Part shown: positions 1-5,969 of the stretch, piece after piece
Position numbering within the stretch: position 1 is the stretch's first letter
Layout: every line of letters begins with the position of its first letter
Source: Sedimentibacter sp.
GTDB taxonomy: Bacteria > Bacillota > Clostridia > Tissierellales > Sedimentibacteraceae
Length of the DNA: 9,804 bases
Direction: 5' to 3'
Assembly: GCA_029256005.1 (NCBI GenBank)
Contig: JAQSYS010000040.1
Span: 1 to 9,804, forward strand
Program-made: the position numbers and the translations under genes
The notes under the pieces: model-generated
What the model was told of the DNA's origin: nothing
The model's database searches: none
What the model saw: the letters and a program-made list of their open reading frames with translations, nothing else

Positions 1-629
1 GTTGATTTTCTTCCATCTATGCTCAAAACTACATTATCCATATTTTCATTTATATAGTCTATTTTTTCATCATCTAATAATACTCCATTAGTTGTTATGG
101 TAAATCTGAAATGCTTGTTATAATCCATCTCTAATGATCTTCCATAATCAACAAGTTTCTTTATAGTTTCAAAATTCATCAAAGGCTCTCCGCCAAAGAA
201 GTCAACTTCAAGGTTTCTTCTGGCTCCGGAATTTTTAACAAGAAAGTCAAAAGCCTTTTTACCGGTTTCTAAACTTAAAATCTCTCTTGCTCCGTTGTAT
301 GTACCCTGGGATGCAAAACAATACTCACATTTCAAATTGCAGTCATGAGTCATATTTAAACACATCGCTTTTATTGCAGGTTTTATTTTATTAACCGGAT
401 TTGAATCTTCTGAATAAAGCATATTATTTACTATTAGATAGTTAATCTCAGAAATAGCTTCATCTGTTGTTTCTTTACCGTATTTTGTTTCTATTTTCTC
501 TACCTTATGTCTGCATTTAAAATTTTCATCCTTCAATAAGTCATAAGTAACTTCATCTACAACATGTACCATTCCACTGTTTGTGTCAATTGCAAAATAC
601 ATGTTTTTCATACTAAATAGGTGTATCAT
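1..629 (-). CDS. scfB: SCIFF peptide maturase, radical SAM enzyme (5' part only, cut by window edge)
   Basis: The first 209 codons are visible; the gene runs off the left edge. The product is the radical SAM enzyme that installs thioether cross-links in the SCIFF peptide encoded just upstream. Visible parts: an N-terminal region (about residues 1-80, beginning MIHLFSMKNMYFAID) matching the RiPP-recognition part of SCIFF maturases, which binds the peptide leader; the radical SAM cluster motif CNLKCEYC with Cys97, Cys101 and Cys104, which bind the [4Fe-4S] cluster that cleaves SAM; and FFGGEP around residues 144-149, the SAM-contacting GGEP motif. The C-terminal SPASM-type domain with auxiliary Fe-S clusters, expected for the family, lies outside the window. 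The ATG at 629 is chosen because GGAGG (639-635) is 5 nt upstream; an in-frame ATG at 632 is only 2 nt from it. scfA ends 89 nt upstream, with a terminator-like hairpin between. Confidence 0.95.
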   Translation of the reverse strand, partial: MIHLFSMKNMYFAIDTNSGMVHVVDEVTYDLLKDENFKCRHKVEKIETKYGKETTDEAISEINYLIVNNMLYSEDSNPVNKIKPAIKAMCLNMTHDCNLKCEYCFASQGTYNGAREILSLETGKKAFDFLVKNSGARRNLEVDFFGGEPLMNFETIKKLVDYGRSLEMDYNKHFRFTITTNGVLLDDEKIDYINENMDNVVLSIDGRKS

Positions 630-655
630 CATTTCCTCCAAAAAATTATGTTCAT

Positions 656-679
656 AAAAAAACCCCTGATAATGGGGTT
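656..679 (-). terminator. Rho-independent terminator between scfA and scfB (probably leaky)
   Basis: On the minus strand the stem AACCCC (679-674) pairs with GGGGTT (666-661) around a 7-nt loop, and runs straight into TTTTT (660-656). It stands between the scfA stop and the scfB ribosome binding site. No separate scfB promoter is evident in the short gap, so partial read-through is the simplest way to transcribe scfB. This would give more peptide mRNA than enzyme mRNA; that consequence is inferred. Confidence 0.75.
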
Positions 680-692
680 AGGGCATACACAA

Positions 693-714
693 GTAGCGGC
701 TAAGCCGCCACTAC
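693..714 (-). other. GC-rich hairpin just after the scfA stop codon
   Basis: On the minus strand GCGGC (708-704) pairs with GCCGC (700-696) around a TTA loop. An outer GTA/TAC pair (714-712 with 695-693) is separated by a 3-nt bulge. It starts 4 nt after the scfA stop codon and is unusually GC-rich for this window. It has no U-tract of its own, so it is not a terminator. It could stabilise the 3' end of the scfA message or be a copy of a dispersed palindromic repeat; neither can be decided here. Confidence 0.55.
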
Positions 715-718
715 AGAT

Positions 719-859
719 TTATTTATTCTCGCACTTTTGATTTCCTACTGTACAAGAAGTTTTGCATGCAGATTGACATGAAGTCTGACATTCGCCGCAT
801 CCTTTTACATTCATATTATCTGTAAGTTTTGTTTGGTTTAAAGTTTTAATATGTACCAT
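719..859 (-). CDS. scfA: SCIFF six-cysteine ranthipeptide precursor (46 aa)
   Basis: A 46-residue peptide with the SCIFF (six cysteines in forty-five residues) signature. Leader residues 1-20 (starting MVHIKTLNQTK) are followed by a core with Cys21, Cys24, Cys28, Cys32, Cys36 and Cys43, including the near-invariant stretch SCQSACKTSCTVGNQ. The adjacent maturase is known in the family to link a core cysteine to a threonine through a non-alpha thioether. In the characterised homologue CteA the reported link is Cys32-Thr37, and both positions are present here with the same numbering by my count. The start is well supported: AAGGAGG (873-867) lies 7 nt upstream of the ATG. No dedicated protease or exporter is visible in the window. 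Related peptides have been tied to quorum-sensing-like regulation in clostridia; that role is carried over from the family, not shown here. Confidence 0.96.
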   Translation of the reverse strand: MVHIKTLNQTKLTDNMNVKGCGECQTSCQSACKTSCTVGNQKCENK

Positions 860-890
860 AAATGAACCTCCTTATAACTAGATATAAATA

Positions 891-955
891 TTTTTGCGTT
901 TTCTGCAAAAATTTACTTAACGTTTAAACGAGGTATGTGAAACATCTAAGTAAAT
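891..955 (-). promoter_or_regulatory. Inverted-repeat cluster in the scfA 5' leader (possible structured RNA)
   Basis: The 207-nt gap between the upstream gene and scfA holds several nested inverted repeats. A perfect 9-bp pair ATTTACTTA (955-947 on the minus strand) with TAAGTAAAT (919-911) encloses a 10-bp palindrome CGTTTAAACG (921-930) and a small ATGT/ACAT hairpin (935-945). Next to it TTTTTGC/GCAAAAA (911-905 with 897-891) forms a 7-bp hairpin with a 7-nt loop. All lie between the predicted promoter and the ribosome binding site, so they would be in the mRNA leader. I do not recognise a named riboswitch class. The AT-rich sequence makes chance pairings likelier. Confidence 0.4.
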
Positions 956-1007
956 AGTAATCCCAAATATTGTAATTAAGATATACGCCTCATTATAAAC
1001 TTTTTAA

Positions 1008-1036
1008 ATTATAGCATTTTTGGAGATTATTTAAAA
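1008..1036 (-). promoter_or_regulatory. Predicted scfA promoter (extended -10)
   Basis: On the minus strand an extended -10 element TGCTATAAT (1016-1008) has a perfect TATAAT hexamer. A weak -35 (TTTTAA, 1036-1031) lies 17 nt upstream. Transcription would start near 1001, giving a leader of about 140 nt before scfA. No terminator is seen after the upstream membrane-protein gene, so read-through from that gene may contribute too. Confidence 0.5.
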
Positions 1037-1066
1037 GCATTTTTTTACATATTTTGAAAGTTGCTG

Positions 1067-1429
1067 TCACTTGACAAAACGATGCTTTAAATTTACACCT
1101 ATTATTCCGCCTAAAATTGAAGCAGGCAGGTAAAATAAATGCTGTAATATGCTTATTTCAGTTGTAATACTAAATAAAACCTTCATTAAAAGTACAAATG
1201 CAAAATACACTATCCAAATTTCAATTCCTCTTAATAATCCTTTATCGTGAATATTTTTAGAATACATTAATGTACAGATAAACAAACAGATTGGAACCAC
1301 AAAATTATATGCAATTTCAAACGATGGTTGGTTGGAAAAATAATACATGTAAATTGTAAGAATAAAAAATACTACTAAGGTAATAACTAACAAATATAGC
1401 GAATATTTTAACAATTTTATTAAATTCAT
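1067..1429 (-). CDS. Small four-helix membrane protein, TIGR04086 type
   Basis: A 120-residue integral membrane protein with four hydrophobic segments at about residues 9-31, 39-57, 69-88 and 96-113. A short polar loop (SKNIHDKGLLRG, 57-68) separates the second and third, and the C-terminus is basic. Length, topology and position directly upstream of scfA match the TIGR04086 family, which I recall as a frequent neighbour of SCIFF genes in Clostridia. No function is established and no catalytic motif is visible. The start is placed at the ATG at 1429 because GGAGG (1440-1436) lies 6 nt upstream; the in-frame ATG at 1456 would put the ribosome binding site inside the gene. The gene is divergent from the ATPase unit, with its own predicted promoter. 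A role with the peptide (export, immunity or sensing) is only guilt by association. Confidence 0.75.
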   Translation of the reverse strand: MNLIKLLKYSLYLLVITLVVFFILTIYMYYFSNQPSFEIAYNFVVPICLFICTLMYSKNIHDKGLLRGIEIWIVYFAFVLLMKVLFSITTEISILQHLFYLPASILGGIIGVNLKHRFVK

Positions 1430-1494
1430 AATAAACCTCCAAATTTTAAGATTCATTAAATTTTATTCAATTTGATTTAAAAAAGAACTGAATT

Positions 1495-1523
1495 ATTATA
1501 AATGCATCACTAATCGAAATAAA
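1495..1523 (-). promoter_or_regulatory. Predicted promoter for the TIGR04086-type gene
   Basis: On the minus strand a perfect TATAAT (1500-1495) follows a weak TTTATT -35 (1523-1518) at 17-nt spacing. Transcription would start about 60 nt upstream of the ATG at 1429. It is back to back with the plus-strand riboswitch promoter, with only a few bases between the two -35 elements. The call rests mainly on the -10 in an AT-rich region. Confidence 0.4.
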
Positions 1524-1529
1524 TATTTC

Positions 1530-1558
1530 TTGACAACAAATAACTCTTTTGGTAAAGT
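1530..1558 (+). promoter_or_regulatory. Sigma-A type promoter of the riboswitch-ATPase unit
   Basis: A perfect -35 TTGACA (1530-1535) is followed after exactly 17 nt by TAAAGT (1553-1558, four of six matches to TATAAT). The predicted start near 1565 coincides with the first base of the riboswitch aptamer, which supports the call. Confidence 0.75.
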
Positions 1559-1564
1559 GAAAAT

Positions 1565-1660
1565 GCTAAGAGGGAGTAGTTTTAAATTTTCAGTCAACAC
1601 CCGAATCTAAGATTCTGGCTGAAGATCTGCTATTGTAACATTAGGTAACCAGACTTTTAG
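1565..1660 (+). ncRNA. yybP-ykoY (Mn2+-sensing) riboswitch aptamer
   Basis: The hallmark conserved strings of the yybP-ykoY class are present: GGGAGTAG (1572-1579) and GTCAACAC (1593-1600). P1 is formed by CTAAGAG (1566-1572) with CTTTTAG (1654-1660), seven pairs including one G-U. Inside are a GAATC/GATTC hairpin with TAA loop (1603-1615) and CTGG/CCAG pairing (1615-1618 with 1649-1652). The helix after GGGAGTAG is poorly paired compared with textbook members. This class binds Mn2+ and controls Mn2+ efflux genes, including P-type ATPases and MntP. It lies directly upstream of a P-type ATPase, right after a promoter and overlapping a terminator, which fits that role. Confidence 0.9.
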
Positions 1661-1702
1661 TATATCTTGGATTTTAATGAGATATACGAAAAGTCTTTTT
1701 TT
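1651..1702 (+). terminator. Riboswitch expression platform: intrinsic terminator overlapping P1
   Basis: AGACTTTT (1651-1658) and GTATATCT (1660-1667) pair with AGATATAC (1680-1687) and AAAAGTCT (1689-1696), broken by a single A/G mismatch, around a 12-nt loop. A run of T (1696-1702) follows. The 5' arm contains the 3' strand of aptamer P1 (1654-1660), so the two structures exclude each other. Mn2+-bound aptamer should hold P1 and prevent termination, giving a transcriptional ON switch. The sequence shows the overlap; the direction of control is inferred from the class. Confidence 0.88.
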
Positions 1703-1745
1703 ATTCAAAAATGGTATACTAAGTAAAATGACAAAGGAGAGAATT

Positions 1746-4430
1746 ATGTATTATCAAAAAACCTCAGAAACAGTTTGCTCTGAATTAAACGTTCAAAACA
1801 GCGGGTTAAGTACAGATGAAGCAAAAAAACGTTTAGAACAAAATGGTCCAAATGCTCTTATTGAAAAAAATCGAAAAACACTATTGCAGATGTTTCTTGC
1901 TCAGCTTAAGGACACAATGATTTACATCTTATTTGCAGCAGCAGCAATATCAATAGCTCTTGATGAAGTAACAGATGCAATTATTATTTTGCTGGTAGTT
2001 TTAATTAATGCAGTTATTGGTGTAGTACAGGAGTCAAAAGCAGAAGCAGCTTTAGAAGCCTTAAAAAATCTTTCAAGCCCTACGGCTATGGTTAGACGTA
2101 ATGGAAAAATCATGGAAATACCAGCTGCAGAGTTGGTTGTTGGTGATGTAGTAATACTTGAAGCAGGACGTATTATACCTGCTGATTTAAGATTGACACA
2201 GTCAATTAACTTAAAAATTGAAGAATCTGCTTTAACAGGAGAATCTGTGCCTGTAGACAAAGATGCTAATTTTATATCAAGCGAAGAAATAGGTATAGGC
2301 GACAGAATAAATATGGCATATTCTTCAACAAGCGTTGCATATGGTCGTGGTGAGGGTGTTGTCGTTTATACAGGAATGAATACTGAAATTGGTAAGATTG
2401 CTACAATGTTAAATGATAGCGAAGAAGAATTGACACCTCTTCAAGAAAGACTTAATGACTTAGGCAAAGTACTTGGAATAGTAGCCATCGTAATAGTTGT
2501 TGCAATGTTTGGTATAGCTTTAATACAAAAAAGAGATATTATCGAAATGTTTATTACTGCAATTGCATTAGCTGTTGCTGCAATTCCTGAAGGTCTTACA
2601 GCAGTTGTAACAATAGTTCTTGCTCTTGGCGTTTCAAGAATGGTAAAGGTTAATACCATTGTTCGAAAACTTCCAGCAGTTGAAACTCTTGGTGCAGTAA
2701 GTACTGTATGTTCAGATAAAACAGGTACATTGACACAAAATAAAATGACTGTAACAAAGGTTTATTTAGATAGTGAGTTAAAGAATGTAAATGAACTGAA
2801 TTATGATAAAAATACAATGTTTATAAAAGGCTTCGTTCTTTGTAATGATGCCTCAACAGCACACAATGAAAGAATAGGTGACCCTACTGAGTTGGCGCTG
2901 TTGGATATGGGAAAATTGGTTAATTTAACTAGAGAAGGTTTGGAACAAACAAATCCAAGAATTAATGAACAATCATTTGACTCGGCTCGTAAACTGATGA
3001 CAACTGTTCACAAAGATCAAAACAACAAGGTATTAAGCTTTACAAAAGGTGCTATGGATATTCTTCTTGGAAGATGTAATAAAATATATTTAAATGGTGA
3101 AGTATTTGATATAACAGATAAACATATATCTGATATCAATAATGCAGCACACCAAATGGCTCAAGGTGCTCTTCGTGTATTAGCTCTTGGAATTAAAGAA
3201 GATGATGCATCAGCTAGTGAAGAAAATCTTACTTTTGTTGGTTTGGTAGGTATGATCGACCCTCCTAGACCTGAAGCAAAAGATTCTGTAAAAACATTAA
3301 AAAGTGCCGGCATTACAACAATAATGATTACCGGAGACCATAGAGATACTGCTCTTGCTATTGCCAAGGATTTGGGAATAGCAGATGATGAAAAACAGTG
3401 CATCACCGGTGGAGAATTAAATGAGCTTACTCAAGAACAATTAAATGACAGAGTAAGAAATTTAAGAGTATTTGCCCGTGTATCACCTGAACACAAGGTA
3501 ATGATAGTAAAAGCATTTAAATCAAACGGAAGCATAGTATCAATGACAGGTGATGGTGTTAACGATGCTCCTTCACTAAAAGCAGCTGACATTGGAGTTG
3601 CAATGGGTATTACTGGAACTGACGTTGCTAAGGGCGCTGCAGATATGGTTCTTACTGATGACAACTTTGCTACTATTGAAAAAGCAGTTGCAGAAGGCAG
3701 AGGAATTTATCAAAACATTAAGAAAACAGTATTGTTCCTGCTTTCTTCAAACTTTGGTGAAGTTATATCAATGTTCACAGCAATAGCTGCAGGACTTGCA
3801 ACACCACTACAATCAATTCATATTTTATGGATTAACTTAATCACTGACTCATTGCCGGCCTTAGCACTTGGAGTTGACTCTAAAGATAAGGATATAATGA
3901 AATTAAAACCAAGAGACCCAAATGAAAGCTTGTTTGCTCACGGTGGCTTGGCATTTACAGTATATAATGGATTTATGATTGCAGCATTAACACTTGGTGC
4001 ATTCCTTTGGTCCCCTATATCTCATCTGATTGAAATCGGAGACCCCATCAATTTGGAAAACATTAAGAATATGCTGAATTTAGCAACACCTATTATTGTA
4101 GATGGTCATGATTATATGATTATAGAACATGCTCAAACATATGCTTTCACAACACTTGGTGTTTCACAGTTGTTCCATGCAATAGGTATGAGGAACTATG
4201 ACAAATCATTATTCAAGATGAATTTATTTGATAACAAAGCAATGATTGGTGCATTTGTTATAGGTTTGGCACTTCAAATAGCAGTTACAGAAATCCCTAT
4301 ACTCGTTGAGGTATTTGAAACAAGCAGATTAACTTTAAAAGAATGGGGTACCTTAATACTCATTTCAATGGTTCCATTATTATCACATGAAATCATTGTA
4401 GCAGGTAAGAAAATATTTAATAAGAATTAA
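1746..4430 (+). CDS. Cation-transporting P-type ATPase (P2 type), probable Mn2+/Ca2+ exporter
   Basis: An 894-residue membrane pump that uses ATP to expel divalent cations. In order: N-terminal cation-ATPase domain (about 1-50), M1-M2 (about 55-95), actuator loop with TGES (164-167), M3-M4 with IPEGL (280-284), phosphorylation motif DKTGT (Asp324), nucleotide-binding domain with KGA (434-436), hinge TGDGVND (601-607), and C-terminal helices. M5 has SSNFGE (Asn669, Glu672) and M6 has NLITD (Asn697, Thr700, Asp701), matching cation ligands of SERCA. The M8 position equivalent to SERCA Glu908 appears to be Gln808, as in one-site PMCA/SPCA-like pumps (alignment by eye). The start at 1746 is chosen because AAAGGAG (1733-1739) lies 6 nt upstream; an in-frame ATG at 1677 falls in the terminator loop. 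The Mn2+ riboswitch argues for Mn2+ efflux; Ca2+ transport remains possible. A terminator follows 8 nt after the stop. Confidence 0.95.
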   Translation: MYYQKTSETVCSELNVQNSGLSTDEAKKRLEQNGPNALIEKNRKTLLQMFLAQLKDTMIYILFAAAAISIALDEVTDAIIILLVVLINAVIGVVQESKAEAALEALKNLSSPTAMVRRNGKIMEIPAAELVVGDVVILEAGRIIPADLRLTQSINLKIEESALTGESVPVDKDANFISSEEIGIGDRINMAYSSTSVAYGRGEGVVVYTGMNTEIGKIATMLNDSEEELTPLQERLNDLGKVLGIVAIVIVVAMFGIALIQKRDIIEMFITAIALAVAAIPEGLTAVVTIVLALGVSRMVKVNTIVRKLPAVETLGAVSTVCSDKTGTLTQNKMTVTKVYLDSELKNVNELNYDKNTMFIKGFVLCNDASTAHNERIGDPTELALLDMGKLVNLTREGLEQTNPRINEQSFDSARKLMTTVHKDQNNKVLSFTKGAMDILLGRCNKIYLNGEVFDITDKHISDINNAAHQMAQGALRVLALGIKEDDASASEENLTFVGLVGMIDPPRPEAKDSVKTLKSAGITTIMITGDHRDTALAIAKDLGIADDEKQCITGGELNELTQEQLNDRVRNLRVFARVSPEHKVMIVKAFKSNGSIVSMTGDGVNDAPSLKAADIGVAMGITGTDVAKGAADMVLTDDNFATIEKAVAEGRGIYQNIKKTVLFLLSSNFGEVISMFTAIAAGLATPLQSIHILWINLITDSLPALALGVDSKDKDIMKLKPRDPNESLFAHGGLAFTVYNGFMIAALTLGAFLWSPISHLIEIGDPINLENIKNMLNLATPIIVDGHDYMIIEHAQTYAFTTLGVSQLFHAIGMRNYDKSLFKMNLFDNKAMIGAFVIGLALQIAVTEIPILVEVFETSRLTLKEWGTLILISMVPLLSHEIIVAGKKIFNKN

Positions 4431-4437
4431 TATTAAA

Positions 4438-4472
4438 ACCCTGGCAATTAAAATTGCCAGGGTCTTTTTTTT
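4438..4472 (+). terminator. Strong terminator of the ATPase gene, possibly bidirectional
   Basis: An 11-bp perfect stem (4438-4448 with 4453-4463, ACCCTGGCAAT paired with ATTGCCAGGGT) and a 4-nt loop are followed by C and eight T (4465-4472). It ends the plus-strand ATPase transcript. On the minus strand the same stem is followed by only four T, so it may also stop the convergent ruvB-yajC operon, less efficiently. Confidence 0.93.
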
Positions 4473-4491
4473 CATAATTTTATATTATGTA

Positions 4492-4833
4492 TTATTTATC
4501 TTCGTCTTCTTGAATATCAGTAGTTTCTGTTTCAATTTCATCAGTCTTAACTTCTGATTTATCCTTGCCCTTTTTAGCAACACTACCGATTGCCCATTTT
4601 GAAAATTCAATTCTTTGCTTAGCATGAGTCATTTCTAAAGTTATTACTTCATCGTTAACTTTTACAACTTTACCGTGAATTCCACCAATTGTAATCGCTT
4701 CATCACCAATTGCCAAGCTATCTCTCATTTGCTTTACTTCTTTGTCTTTCTTTTTCTGAGGTCTGATCATCATAAAATACATTAATGCAAATAAGATAAT
4801 CATCATAAAAATTCCACTAAATTGTTCTGGCAT
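4492..4833 (-). CDS. yajC: YajC, preprotein translocase accessory subunit
   Basis: A 113-residue single-pass membrane protein. A hydrophobic helix at about residues 6-23 is followed at once by the family signature RPQKKKDKE (24-32). A small soluble domain follows with GDEAITIGGIHGKVV (43-57) and an acidic, probably disordered tail (about 93-113). YajC associates with SecD-SecF in the Sec translocase; its individual contribution is modest. The ATG at 4833 is preceded by AGGAGG, whose first bases are the tgt stop codon (TAG, 4844-4842), leaving 8 nt between the genes. This implies co-translation from one mRNA. It is the last gene of the minus-strand operon before the convergent terminator. secD and secF, often near, are not in the window. 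Confidence 0.95.
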   Translation of the reverse strand: MPEQFSGIFMMIILFALMYFMMIRPQKKKDKEVKQMRDSLAIGDEAITIGGIHGKVVKVNDEVITLEMTHAKQRIEFSKWAIGSVAKKGKDKSEVKTDEIETETTDIQEDEDK

Positions 4834-4841
4834 ATTTCCTC

Positions 4842-5960
4842 CTAATGTTTATTATATCCATAATTCTCATAAAATTCATTTTTGAACTTTAAAAAATTAT
4901 CTTCCATTATACTAATTCTAATACTTTTCATTAAATTAATCAAGAAAAATAAATTATGAATTGATGCAAGTCTTGCACCTAATATTTCATTTTCTCCAAA
5001 TAAGTGTCTAACATATGCTCTTGAATAATTTCTACATGTATAGCAGTTGCAATTTTCATCTATTGGTCCGAAATCCTGCTTATACTTAGCATTTTTAATT
5101 GTAAGTTGACCCTTGCTAGTCAAGAAGGCTCCATGTCTTGCCATACGTGTAGGAAGCACACAGTCTGCCATATCAATTCCTCTTTCAACTGCTTCGAAAA
5201 GATAGTCAGGTGTACCAACTCCCATTAAGTATCTAGGCTTATCCTTTGGAAGTAGCTCTACAGTATAATCCATTACCTCGCACATCAAATCTCTTGGTTC
5301 TCCCACAGAAAGTCCTCCAACAGCATATCCAGGAAAATCAAGTTCAGTAATTTGCTTTGCGCTTTCGATTCTTAAATCTTTGTACATACCACCTTGGACA
5401 ATTCCAAACAACGACTGGTTATCTGTGTTCTTATGATAATCCTTACAGCGTTTTGCCCATCTAGTAGTTCTTTCCATTGATTTCTTAACGTATTCATGTG
5501 TTGATGGATATGGAGCACATTCATCAAAAGCCATCATTATGTCAGAACCAAGAGCATTTTGAATTTCCATGGATTTTTCCGGAGATATAAAATGCTTTGA
5601 CCCGTCAATGTGTGAACGAAATTCAACACCTTCTTCTCTAATTTTTCTTAAAGGACCGAGACTGAAAACCTGAAACCCGCCACTATCAGTGAGTATTGGT
5701 CTGTCCCAGTTCATGAATTTGTGAAGTCCACCAGCTTCCTTAATAAGTTCATGACCCGGTCTTAAATACAGATGGTATGTGTTGCTCAATATAATCTGTG
5801 CTTCCAAGTCCTTCATTTCTTCAGGTGTCATGGCTTTGACAGTTGCCTTTGTTCCAACAGGCATGAATATAGGGGTTTCTATATCTCCATGATTAGTATG
5901 TATGATGCCAAGCCTTGCTTTGCATTCCTTAGATTCTTTTAACAATTCAAATTTAAACAT
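4842..5960 (-). CDS. tgt: Queuine/preQ1 tRNA-guanine transglycosylase
   Basis: A full-length 372-residue TGT, which swaps guanine 34 for the queuosine precursor preQ1 in tRNAs with GUN anticodons. Visible motifs: DSGGFQ at 92-97 (Asp92, catalytic acid/base), FGIVQGG (185-191), GGLSVGE (215-221) in the base pocket, GIDMADCV (261-268) with the covalent nucleophile Asp263, PTRMARHG (270-277), and a zinc site formed by Cys304, Cys306, Cys309 and His335. The start follows GAGGAG with short spacing (3-4 nt) and lies 9 nt after the queA stop codon, so both steps of preQ1 insertion and modification are made from adjacent cistrons. Nothing is missing or unusual. Confidence 0.98.
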   Translation of the reverse strand: MFKFELLKESKECKARLGIIHTNHGDIETPIFMPVGTKATVKAMTPEEMKDLEAQIILSNTYHLYLRPGHELIKEAGGLHKFMNWDRPILTDSGGFQVFSLGPLRKIREEGVEFRSHIDGSKHFISPEKSMEIQNALGSDIMMAFDECAPYPSTHEYVKKSMERTTRWAKRCKDYHKNTDNQSLFGIVQGGMYKDLRIESAKQITELDFPGYAVGGLSVGEPRDLMCEVMDYTVELLPKDKPRYLMGVGTPDYLFEAVERGIDMADCVLPTRMARHGAFLTSKGQLTIKNAKYKQDFGPIDENCNCYTCRNYSRAYVRHLFGENEILGARLASIHNLFFLINLMKSIRISIMEDNFLKFKNEFYENYGYNKH

Positions 5961-5969
5961 AATCTCCTC

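Noticed and set aside
930..934. Anti-Shine-Dalgarno pairing of the scfA leader as a definite switch
   Set aside because: Only five base pairs are possible between 934-930 and 870-866, which is too little to call a switch; it is kept only as a remark in the leader finding.
991..1000. Second TATAAT on the minus strand (997-992) as another scfA promoter
   Set aside because: It has no acceptable -35 at 16-18 nt and no TG extension; the extended -10 at 1016-1008 is better.
1430..1456. N-terminal extension of the TIGR04086-type protein to an ATG at 1456
   Set aside because: The extension covers the GGAGG (1440-1436) that serves the ATG at 1429, and it adds nine residues with no upstream ribosome binding site.
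1922..3664. Minus-strand open frames inside the ATPase gene (1922-2260, 2441-2659, 3161-3406, 3431-3664) and the plus-strand frame 3592-3786
   Set aside because: They lie wholly inside a gene with intact P-type ATPase motifs, have no ribosome binding sites that I can see, and their compositions are what shadow frames give.
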